In this document: positions 1 to 7,606 of the stretch, piece after piece
How positions within the stretch are numbered: position 1 is the first letter of the stretch
Layout of the letters: every line of letters starts with the position of its first letter
DNA from: Lachnospiraceae bacterium
GTDB lineage: Bacteria > Bacillota > Clostridia > Lachnospirales > Lachnospiraceae
Direction: 5' to 3'
Length of the DNA: 63,511 nt
Assembly: GCA_024681795.1 (NCBI GenBank)
Contig: JAILAD010000079.1
Location: 1 to 63,511 of the forward strand
The notes under the pieces: model-generated
Told to the model about the DNA's origin: nothing
What the model saw: only the letters and a program-made list of their open reading frames with translations
Databases searched by the model: none
Position numbers and translations under genes: made by a program

Positions 1-215
1 CCCAGCCAGTCCGGATGCTCCGCAAGCACTGCCGTAAGTGTCTGACCGGTGGATGCGATCAAGGACTCTCCGTCCGGATGCGTACTGCACTCCCACGTCT
101 CCGCCAAGGGCGATAGTGGAATGTCTTTTGCAAAATCATCGTTGAGTCTCGAGCCACCCCACAGATAATCTTTTGCCACAGGTTTTAACAGGAATGGTTG
201 TCTTTGTTCTGTCAT
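1..215 (-). CDS. manA: Class I mannose-6-phosphate isomerase, partial (C-terminus beyond window)
   Basis: Interconverts mannose-6-phosphate and fructose-6-phosphate in the cytosol. Only the first 71 codons are visible, because the gene runs off the left edge. The N-terminus carries the family-typical LKPVAKDYLWGG stretch, followed by an AETWECSTHPDGES-like segment that corresponds to the start of the zinc-binding cupin in class I isomerases. The ATG lies only 2 bases after the stop codon of the upstream manC gene, so the two are co-transcribed and probably translationally coupled. Together they make the fructose-6-phosphate to GDP-mannose route. Not annotated beyond this because the rest is missing. 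Confidence 0.85.
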   Translation of the reverse strand, partial: MTEQRQPFLLKPVAKDYLWGGSRLNDDFAKDIPLSPLAETWECSTHPDGESLIASTGQTLTAVLAEHPDWL

Positions 216-217
216 AG

Positions 218-1522
218 TTATACCGGCATTTCGTATTTGTGTTTATCCGCAGAGGAAATATCTTTTCCAAGCTGCACTTCGATCAGCTGCAGTCCCTGGT
301 CTCCCGCGATCACGGTATGCTTGCAGCCTGCTGCCATCGTGATCACATCCCCCGGGGTGATCAGCTGCTCCATCCCGTCCACGATCGTTTTACCGGATCC
401 GCTGATCACGTTCCAGATCTCATCACGTTTATCGTGGCTGTGGTAATTCATCTTATGTCCCGGATTCAACGTTACCTTTACCGTCATGGAACCTGCTTCC
501 ACATCCAGTACACGATAGGATCCCCAGCTTTTCTCCGCAAACATGATCTGCTGATTGATCGCATCCACAAAAGGCTTGATGCGGCTGCTCTGCTCTTTAT
601 CCGATACCAGGATACCTTCCGGAGACGCGGAGATCACCACATCCTTCAGCCCCATTGCCAATACCGGAACTCCCAGCTCGTTTACCACATGCACATTTTC
701 ACAGGTCTCGTTTAAGATACCTTCGCCAACAATGTTTTCTTCCATTGCTTCGGTCAGGGTGTTCCAGGTTCCCAGATCCTTCCACTGTCCGGCATACTTG
801 AGCACATCGATCGAGGTCTCCTGCTCTACGACCGCATAGTCAAACGAGATCTTCTTTAACTGATCGTAGCCGTTAAACAGCTCGGAATAGTCGGAGGTGC
901 CCAGCAGCTCTTTTGCCTTATTCAAAACATAGGACAGCTTATAGGCAAACACGCCGCCGTTCCAAAGAGCTCCGGCTGCAATATACTCTTTTGCCTTCTC
1001 CTCGGTCGGTTTTTCCGTAAAGCCCCATGAACCGTCTGCCGCAGGCTTGATATAGCCGTATTTTTCGGAAGGGTAGGTCGGCTCGATGCCCATCAGCACC
1101 AGGTTCTTCTCACCCTTGGCTGCTGCTTTGTACAATTCATTCACGCAATGGAAATATTCCGCATCCACATAAGGATCCACCGGGCAAACCGCTACGGCTT
1201 CCTCCTCCGGCACTCCTTTCACATCATGCAGATACGCCGTTGCCAGAGCGATTGCCGCAAAGGTATCTCTCCGGCAGGGTTCCACGGAAATACCAACATT
1301 ATTCCCCAGCTGGTTATGGATCTCCGATACCTGGGATTTGGATGTAGCAATGGTCACGGTCGCATCCGGATCCGCTGCCTTGATCTGTCCGTAGATACGC
1401 TGCACCATAGACTGGTAGCCGCTCTCCGTTTTAAAGATCTTGATGAACTGCTTGGAACGGATGTCGTTGGATAACGGCCACAGGCGTTTTCCGGATCCGC
1501 CGGATAATAATATGATATTCAT
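218..1522 (-). CDS. manC: Mannose-1-phosphate guanylyltransferase with C-terminal cupin
   Basis: Makes GDP-mannose from mannose-1-phosphate and GTP for glycan synthesis. The 434-aa protein starts with the nucleotidyltransferase signature LSGGSGKRLWPLS and contains the FTEKPT block used in sugar-phosphate binding. The last ~110 residues form a cupin (GHKMNYHSHDKRDE, then a GSG/DGM segment) like the isomerase half of bifunctional GMP-PMI enzymes; whether the isomerase half is active cannot be judged. An upstream in-frame ATG at 1561 exists, but the start at 1522 is preferred because a GAAGGAGAC ribosome binding site sits just before it and the protein then begins right at the nucleotide-binding strand. 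First gene of a manC-manA pair. Confidence 0.88.
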   Translation of the reverse strand: MNIILLSGGSGKRLWPLSNDIRSKQFIKIFKTESGYQSMVQRIYGQIKAADPDATVTIATSKSQVSEIHNQLGNNVGISVEPCRRDTFAAIALATAYLHDVKGVPEEEAVAVCPVDPYVDAEYFHCVNELYKAAAKGEKNLVLMGIEPTYPSEKYGYIKPAADGSWGFTEKPTEEKAKEYIAAGALWNGGVFAYKLSYVLNKAKELLGTSDYSELFNGYDQLKKISFDYAVVEQETSIDVLKYAGQWKDLGTWNTLTEAMEENIVGEGILNETCENVHVVNELGVPVLAMGLKDVVISASPEGILVSDKEQSSRIKPFVDAINQQIMFAEKSWGSYRVLDVEAGSMTVKVTLNPGHKMNYHSHDKRDEIWNVISGSGKTIVDGMEQLITPGDVITMAAGCKHTVIAGDQGLQLIEVQLGKDISSADKHKYEMPV

Positions 1523-1618
1523 GTTTCTATTGTCTCCTTCTGATATATAAAAATGTACCAATAGTTTGGTTTACCATAACAGATTATAGGGCAGCCCTAT
1601 GGGATTGTCAAATATGGG

Positions 1619-2725
1619 CTATAGGATCTGCCGGATACGTTTCACAATCACATCCGCTGCCGCACGGTGCGCAGCATACCCGGGGTGCCAGCGAGCGCCT
1701 ATGGTTTCCGGTGTCGTCTCCGGGATCGCCAGATACTCCACATGCGTATCCCCGCTTGCTTTTGTATACTCCACGATCGCCTCCCGGATCGTAGCACCCA
1801 TCCGGTCTCCCAAAATGCCGAAGCACCACAGGATCTGCGCCTTCGGATTATCTTTGCGCAGCATCACCAGAAAATCCTGCATCGCCTGCCGGATATTCTG
1901 CCGATCCTCTTCATTATAGACATCCCCATCCATACGCATCCCCGTCGTTTCCCCGGTCACCGGATCAGTAAATGCAGGATTCTGGAATGCCCCATCATCG
2001 TTGGTTCCGAGGTTCACGCAGATCACATCCGGCTGCCATTTGGAAAAATCATTCTTTTCATGAAAACCCGCCGGAGCAAAATTCTCCGCCGGTACCAGCC
2101 CGCAGATCTGTTCATAATACCGCGGGATCACGTACTCCTTCCGGTTATCCCACGATACATACGTCCCCCAGCCGCTCTGGGATACGATATGATACTCGGC
2201 ATCCAGTTCTTTAGAGACCAGATACGGATAGGAATGTACGTGGCTGAAAAACATTGCGATCCAGTCTTCTTCTTTTGTATCCCCGATCGCGCCCTCCGCC
2301 GAGGTCACACTGTCTCCGATAAACTCGATCTTATGCTTTTTCGGCGCTACCGGCAATAGTTCCCCGTCCAGACGAAGACGATGGATCTTTATACAATGCT
2401 TCGGATCGGCGTTCATTGCCTGTACTTCCTTGATGATACGTACATCGGTAGGCTTTGCCGCATTTCTGGCCCGGAATACGCATACCCAGCTTCGCTCCGG
2501 GCTTATCATCTGACGCGCCAGAACTGCGCCGTTCACTTCAAACGCCACCCAGTTTTCCAGCGTTTCAAACGGTCCTTCCATCTCCACCCACAGTTCACTG
2601 CACTGTACGCACAGGTCCAGGGAAGATCCTGACCAGAGAAGTGTCAGCGGATCCCGTTCTTCCGTGGTACGTCCCTGTACGCGATAGTTTTCGGTATCGG
2701 TTAATTTGATCGTTTTCCATTCCAT
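1619..2725 (-). CDS. CE2-like SGNH/GDSL carbohydrate esterase
   Basis: Predicted deacetylase of acetylated sugars or polysaccharides. The 368-aa protein has the two-domain build of carbohydrate esterase family 2: an N-terminal beta-rich jelly-roll part (about 1-125) and a C-terminal SGNH hydrolase. Visible catalytic blocks are FIGDSVT with the nucleophile Ser139, VNLGTNDDG with Asn242, and ARWHPG near the end supplying His347. No signal peptide is visible, so it probably acts in the cytosol, perhaps on imported acetylated oligosaccharides. It follows manC/manA upstream on the same strand but is separated by about 100 bases, so co-regulation with mannose metabolism is only a suggestion. Substrate unknown. 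Confidence 0.7.
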   Translation of the reverse strand: MEWKTIKLTDTENYRVQGRTTEERDPLTLLWSGSSLDLCVQCSELWVEMEGPFETLENWVAFEVNGAVLARQMISPERSWVCVFRARNAAKPTDVRIIKEVQAMNADPKHCIKIHRLRLDGELLPVAPKKHKIEFIGDSVTSAEGAIGDTKEEDWIAMFFSHVHSYPYLVSKELDAEYHIVSQSGWGTYVSWDNRKEYVIPRYYEQICGLVPAENFAPAGFHEKNDFSKWQPDVICVNLGTNDDGAFQNPAFTDPVTGETTGMRMDGDVYNEEDRQNIRQAMQDFLVMLRKDNPKAQILWCFGILGDRMGATIREAIVEYTKASGDTHVEYLAIPETTPETIGARWHPGYAAHRAAADVIVKRIRQIL

Positions 2726-2788
2726 TTTATGATCCCCCGTTTCTTACTTAAATAGGTCCTTTCCCGCGTTTTCTCTCCGGAAAGCCCG

Positions 2789-4261
2789 CTAATACAATCC
2801 CTGCACGGCTGCCCCCTGCTGCAGCAATCCGTTCAGTTCCTCTGCCTTGCTCTCTGTGATCCTCTCCCCCGGTACCAGGATCGGCTGTCCCGGCGGATAC
2901 ACCGAAACAAATCCCGCACTGAAACTGCCGACTGCCTCCGACAAAAGGAGCTTTTCCGCCGGTGCTTCCGCCGCTTCCCCGATCGTCAGTGACAGATCCT
3001 CTGTTGCCCGGCTTTGCAGACTATTCTCCCGGATCACAGACACTGCCGCTCCTCCGGATCGTTCTGCACCGCTTCCTTCATATACACTTCGGCGGTCAGA
3101 CAGGATCTCCGGCTTACGATCCAGCTTCTCCAACGCTTCTGCCAGTTTCTCATAGCCCTCTTCGGTATCGCATACGGAGCAGATCAAAAGCACATACGCC
3201 GGGAGTGCCATCTCACACTGTACTCCTTCCCCTGCCAGCCATTCCCCCAGCACTACACCGCTTTTTCCATCCGGCGGAAATACCAGGAGCTTTCCTGCCT
3301 CAGGATTCTGCCCGGAAGCATCAGCATCCGGTATATTATGTCTTCCGAAACAGTCCCAGATCCCGATCTGCTCCAGCCGGTGCAGCCGTTCGCTCAACCG
3401 CCTGCGGCGCTCATAAAAATCTCTCCATACAAAAGCTTCCCATTCCGATACCTGCTTTACACAGTCATCGATCGCGGCCATCAGCAGATAAGAAGGAGAC
3501 GATGTCTGGTAGATACTTAAAAACCTCTGTATCCGTTCCGCCGATACTCTGTCACTCCCCAGATGCAGCAGTGCCGTCTGCGTCGGCGCCGGAAGTGTTT
3601 TATGCACACTCATCACGACCACATCCGCACCTTCCTGCAGTGCACTCTTCGGAAAATACTCTGAAAATCCCAGATGCGCGCCATGAGCCGCATCCACGAT
3701 CAACGGGATGTTCCTGCTGTGAAGATAAGCAGCGATCCGCGACAGATCCGATGAAAAACCGTCATACGACGGTGAGGTCAGAAATACCGCTTCGATCTGC
3801 GGGTCACGCTCCACAGCTTCCCGTACTTCTTCCGCATCCACACCCGTACCGATCCGGCCGGTCTCTCCGCACACTACCTGTCTGCCATAGAGATAGCATA
3901 CCTTCAGATCCCGGAGCTGTACTGCATGATAAGCCGAGCGATGCGAAGCCCTCTGCATCAGGATCGTACCGCCCTTTTTTACCGATGCCGAAACTGCCGC
4001 CAGCACACCTGCCGTACTGCCGTTTACCAGAAAGAAACTCTGCCGCGAACCATATAATGCAGCCGCTCTCTCCTGCGCCTCCCGAAGGATCCCTTCCGGT
4101 GCGTGCAGATCGTCCAGTCCCGGGATCTCGGTAAGATCCCTCTCAAACCACTGTGCAAAAAAAGGGGGCATCCCCTTCCCCTGCCGTTTATGCCCCGGCA
4201 TGTGAAAAGGATACGCTCCCTTTTTGCTGTATTCTTCTATCTGTTCCAGTAATGTTCCCAA
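2789..4261 (-). CDS. Orn/Lys/Arg decarboxylase-fold PLP enzyme
   Basis: PLP-dependent fold type I protein of the Orn/Lys/Arg decarboxylase family, in the short SpeA/YaaO-like form found in Firmicutes (490 aa). Seen features: N-terminal FHMPGHKRQGKG, a glycine/serine-rich cofactor phosphate-binding region (NGSTAG, residues 80-85), VDAAHGAH with Asp190 and His193 next to the ring, and SVHKTLPA with Lys221 as the likely Schiff-base lysine. The C-terminal region after residue 380 is less conserved. The substrate (arginine, lysine or ornithine) cannot be told from sequence alone. It would release CO2 and give a diamine or agmatine for polyamine synthesis. It lies alone between the esterase and the L,D-transpeptidase genes on the same strand. 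Confidence 0.75.
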   Translation of the reverse strand: MGTLLEQIEEYSKKGAYPFHMPGHKRQGKGMPPFFAQWFERDLTEIPGLDDLHAPEGILREAQERAAALYGSRQSFFLVNGSTAGVLAAVSASVKKGGTILMQRASHRSAYHAVQLRDLKVCYLYGRQVVCGETGRIGTGVDAEEVREAVERDPQIEAVFLTSPSYDGFSSDLSRIAAYLHSRNIPLIVDAAHGAHLGFSEYFPKSALQEGADVVVMSVHKTLPAPTQTALLHLGSDRVSAERIQRFLSIYQTSSPSYLLMAAIDDCVKQVSEWEAFVWRDFYERRRRLSERLHRLEQIGIWDCFGRHNIPDADASGQNPEAGKLLVFPPDGKSGVVLGEWLAGEGVQCEMALPAYVLLICSVCDTEEGYEKLAEALEKLDRKPEILSDRRSVYEGSGAERSGGAAVSVIRENSLQSRATEDLSLTIGEAAEAPAEKLLLSEAVGSFSAGFVSVYPPGQPILVPGERITESKAEELNGLLQQGAAVQGLY

Positions 4262-4311
4262 TACGTCCTCATCCGTAACTGTTCAGGTCCCGCCGGTTCT
4301 GACAGTTACCC

Positions 4312-6048
4312 TCATCCTTCCGTTCCCGCATTTTCCGCATTTGCATTCTCTGCGGGCACCGGCGCCGGCGTGGCGGCAGGTGCATTCGGATCCACCACTG
4401 TTCCGTCCGGATATACGATCACGCCACCCGGGTAGATCGCGGTGCCGTCCGGATACAGGATAATACCATTCGGTAACAGGAACGTACCATCCGGCAGGTA
4501 AACCGTTCCCTCCGGGAATACCGGTACTTCGGTCTGCGTCGGTGCCAGTGTCGGCTCTTCCTCAATGATCGTAGGTCCCGGGGTCGGCGTAGGCGTAGGT
4601 GTCTCACTCGGTCCCTCTTCCGTCGGTTCCGGTTCTTCCGGTTCCGGCTCCGATACGATGTAGCGTTCATCCAGATAATAACAGATAACCGGACATCCGA
4701 CATACACCAGGTCATAGATCTTCTTTGCGGCAGCGGTCGGCAGATTCACGCAGCCATGGGAGCCGCTGTATTGATAGATGTTTCCGCCGAAACGGGATCT
4801 CCACGATGCATCATGCAGACCGATCCCCTTGTTGAACGGCATCCAGTACTTCACCGGAGTCGCATAATCCGGCCCGCGCAATACGGCATTACGTGCCATA
4901 TAAAACACCGCATGAATGCCTGCCGGCGTATCACAGTGCTTTGCGACACTGCCGGTCACACACTGCGTAGTAAACGTCACTTCGCCTTTGTCTACCACAT
5001 AAACCGTCTGGTTGGTGATATCCACTTCCACATAGAAATCACCGATATCATTCTCGCCAAAAGCCGCCCCTTTGGAATACCATACCGGCTCACGCTCGGT
5101 CTTCGTTCCCGCCAGCAGTTCGGTCTTCAGCTGCTCCGATTCTTCTTCTACATTGATCTTCCATCCGAAATCACCCTTCGGCAGTTTTAACAGATAGCCG
5201 TCTACCGTGGTAAACTCTTCATCCTTCCGATAGGTGCTGTATTTCTCATCAACCTGTTCCACATACTCGGAAACTTTTGCCTCATTCAGTGAAACACTGC
5301 CGCCGATTTCATCGACCCAGTCTCCGAAAACAGAGAAATCCACCACTTCCTTTTCGTCACCGATGGTATAGGTCACTTCCGCTTCGGTAAAGGAGTTCAG
5401 CGCATCCAGCTCTGCGGTGAGCGTCACATCGTCCGAACGTACCGCCGGTTCACGATAGCATCCGTTCTCATCCAGATCCACCTGTTCCAGATGCTGCAGT
5501 ACAGCATTCTGCACGCTCTGCTGCATACGCTCCGGTATGATCACCGTGCCCTCTTCTTCCGGGACGATCACATAGCGGTGTTCCTGCTTGTCAAAACCTC
5601 CCAAATGTGCATCCTTGGGCTGTATCATATTTTCCGTCTGCAGGAAACTGATCGCACCCAGTTTCTGTGCCAGAAGGGTCCTGTCAAAATCAACGGTACG
5701 ATCGGAAGTATGGTCTTCCACATCAAAGAAACTCATCGGCCACAAAAACGGGTTCTGCTCCTGCTTGATCTGTCCCATGGTTTTTGTGTAAATACACTGA
5801 AAGCCGATGTCCTGCGCGGTAAGTACGGCTTCTGCGCCGCCGCGTCCGAGGATCTTTATACTGTATTGCATATCCTCGCTGCTGCGCCTGCTTTCTGCTT
5901 CCGCCGGGGAAAGATTGCCATACGAAACCCCGCCCACGCGGGTATTATAGAACAGATGTGAGCTGTAATAAAAAGCCACACCAAAATAGACTACTGCCAG
6001 TACTCCGAGTACGGCGATCCCGATGATCACTCCTGTCTTCTTTTTCAT
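4312..6048 (-). CDS. Membrane-anchored L,D-transpeptidase (YkuD family)
   Basis: Forms 3-3 peptidoglycan cross-links or attaches proteins to the wall, outside the membrane. The 578-aa protein begins with MKKK and one hydrophobic segment (about residues 7-28). A long extracytoplasmic region resembling the peptidoglycan-binding domain PF12229 follows, then the YkuD catalytic domain with HDASWR (His412) and the SHGCVN motif holding catalytic Cys433. The tail after residue ~460 is rich in Pro, Glu and Thr and then repeats short YPDG/LPDG/LPNG units, probably a wall-spanning or surface spacer. The start at 6048 is preferred over the upstream ATG at 6111 because that places the lysines and membrane segment at the N-terminus and leaves an AGGG-type site ahead of it. 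Confidence 0.85.
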   Translation of the reverse strand: MKKKTGVIIGIAVLGVLAVVYFGVAFYYSSHLFYNTRVGGVSYGNLSPAEAESRRSSEDMQYSIKILGRGGAEAVLTAQDIGFQCIYTKTMGQIKQEQNPFLWPMSFFDVEDHTSDRTVDFDRTLLAQKLGAISFLQTENMIQPKDAHLGGFDKQEHRYVIVPEEEGTVIIPERMQQSVQNAVLQHLEQVDLDENGCYREPAVRSDDVTLTAELDALNSFTEAEVTYTIGDEKEVVDFSVFGDWVDEIGGSVSLNEAKVSEYVEQVDEKYSTYRKDEEFTTVDGYLLKLPKGDFGWKINVEEESEQLKTELLAGTKTEREPVWYSKGAAFGENDIGDFYVEVDITNQTVYVVDKGEVTFTTQCVTGSVAKHCDTPAGIHAVFYMARNAVLRGPDYATPVKYWMPFNKGIGLHDASWRSRFGGNIYQYSGSHGCVNLPTAAAKKIYDLVYVGCPVICYYLDERYIVSEPEPEEPEPTEEGPSETPTPTPTPGPTIIEEEPTLAPTQTEVPVFPEGTVYLPDGTFLLPNGIILYPDGTAIYPGGVIVYPDGTVVDPNAPAATPAPVPAENANAENAGTEG

Positions 6049-6133
6049 AATCTGCATCCCTAAATAACCGAACGATATAATGGTTAAAAAATCGTAGCAA
6101 AAATTATACACTATTGCAGGATATATTACAATA

Positions 6134-7594
6134 CTATATTATTCTCCGGATTGCAACGTATTCCCGGTAATTTGCTCTGGAAACCTTGATACCGCTGCGC
6201 TCCGTACTGGCGTGCACGATCATACCGTTCCCGATATAGATCCCCACGTGTCCCGGGTAGCAGATCACATCCCCCGGCTGGGCCGAATCGATCCCGGATA
6301 CTTCCTTTCCCGCACTGCGCAGGGCATAAGAAGTACGAGGCACCTTATAACCGAATTCCTTATATACTGAAAATACAAATCCCGAACAATCCGCACCGTT
6401 TGTCAGACTGGTTCCTCCTGCCACATAAGGGTTTCCGATAAACTTGCAGGCAAATGCCGCGATGGATTTTCCGGTATCCCCTCCGTTTGCCGCATAAATA
6501 GAAGAAATATCATACGTTGCAGATCCGGTCGTCGTGATCGTTCCGGTCTCCCGGCTCTCCGCCACGGAGCTTTCCGCCGATTCCCTGGCAGCTTCGGATG
6601 CCTTTTTTTCATCCTCCTCTACCTGTCGTCTGGCTTCTTCCTCGATCTGTTTTCTGTCCTCTTCTGCCTGCTTCCTTGCCTGTTCTTCTGCCTGTTTTCT
6701 GGCCTGCTCCTCCGCAAGCCTTCTCGCTTCTTCTTCTGCCTGTTTTCTGGCCAGTTCTTCCGCGAGCCTCTTTGCTTCTTCCTCTGCCTTTCTGCGGGCT
6801 TCCTCTTCTGCACGTCTCTGCGCTTCTTCTTCCGCCTTTCTGCGGGCTTCTTCCTCCAGCCGTTTGATCTCGGCATTCTGCGCCCGGATCTGTTTGGCAT
6901 ATTCCGCAGCCTGTGCCTGTGCCGTACGGATCTCTGCGGCAAAATCATCCGATACTTCTTTCAGTTCGGCGATCACGCCTTCCATATACTGCTGCTCTTC
7001 TTCGTGATCCTTCTCCAGCCCCAGCAGCTCCTCCCGTTCTTCTTCCAGCACCGCTTTCCGGTCCGCCACTTCCTGTACCGTTTCCTGATACTGTGCCAGC
7101 ATATCCCGGTCATACTCATACAGCTTTTCGATATAATCCGCCTTCGTCAGCATATCCGCATAACTTTCCGCCTGCATGAGCATTGCGGCATAATTGCTCT
7201 CGCCTTCCTCATACATATAACGGATACGGATCTTCATCGCCTCATACTGGTCAAGCGCCCTCTGCTCCGCTTCCTCGAGCAGGATCTGAGATGCCGCGAT
7301 CTCGATCTCTTTATCGTCGATCTGGCCTTCCAGTACTTCGATCTCAGCCATCACCTGTGTCAGAGCCTCGCTCACCTCGGAAATCTGTGCCTCCACGTCT
7401 TCCTGCTCCGCAGCCAGCTCTTCCAGAGTAGCATTTACTTCATCCAGCTCTGCCTGCGTTTCATCCCGCTCCTCTTTCACATCATCGATGTCCGGATCGG
7501 CATATACGGTCATCGTACCGTTCAGCAATACCAGAGAGGTACACCCTGCGATTATCAGTTTTCGGATCTTATCTTTTTTCGCCATAGTTAACAT
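6134..7594 (-). CDS. Secreted coiled-coil NlpC/P60 peptidoglycan endopeptidase
   Basis: Predicted DL-endopeptidase of the cell wall, of CwlO/PcsB-like build. A signal peptide (about residues 4-32, ending near VYADP) is followed by a coiled coil rich in Glu and Gln (35-255), then an imperfect repeat of about 11-residue units based on AEEEARRKAEE/LARKQAEE (about 240-325). A Ser-rich linker leads to the NlpC/P60 domain with DCSGF (Cys403), PGHVGIYIG (His449) and HAS (His461). Coiled-coil NlpC/P60 enzymes are often held inactive until FtsEX or another partner binds. Two starts are possible, 7594 and the internal ATG at 7585; no clear ribosome binding site decides between them. The gene begins 12 bases after the stop of the upstream 870-aa gene, which suggests coupling. 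Confidence 0.85.
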   Translation of the reverse strand: MLTMAKKDKIRKLIIAGCTSLVLLNGTMTVYADPDIDDVKEERDETQAELDEVNATLEELAAEQEDVEAQISEVSEALTQVMAEIEVLEGQIDDKEIEIAASQILLEEAEQRALDQYEAMKIRIRYMYEEGESNYAAMLMQAESYADMLTKADYIEKLYEYDRDMLAQYQETVQEVADRKAVLEEEREELLGLEKDHEEEQQYMEGVIAELKEVSDDFAAEIRTAQAQAAEYAKQIRAQNAEIKRLEEEARRKAEEEAQRRAEEEARRKAEEEAKRLAEELARKQAEEEARRLAEEQARKQAEEQARKQAEEDRKQIEEEARRQVEEDEKKASEAARESAESSVAESRETGTITTTGSATYDISSIYAANGGDTGKSIAAFACKFIGNPYVAGGTSLTNGADCSGFVFSVYKEFGYKVPRTSYALRSAGKEVSGIDSAQPGDVICYPGHVGIYIGNGMIVHASTERSGIKVSRANYREYVAIRRII

Positions 7595-7606
7595 AATAAT
7601 AACATA

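Noticed and set aside
2962-4134. Long plus-strand open frame opposite the decarboxylase gene
   Set aside because: Pro/Ser/Arg/His-rich translation with no known domain and no ribosome binding site; it is the antisense shadow of a GC-rich gene.
6534-7007. Ser/Ala/Leu-rich plus-strand frame that looks like a repeat protein
   Set aside because: It is the reverse reading of the Ala/Glu/Arg/Lys repeat in the NlpC/P60 gene.
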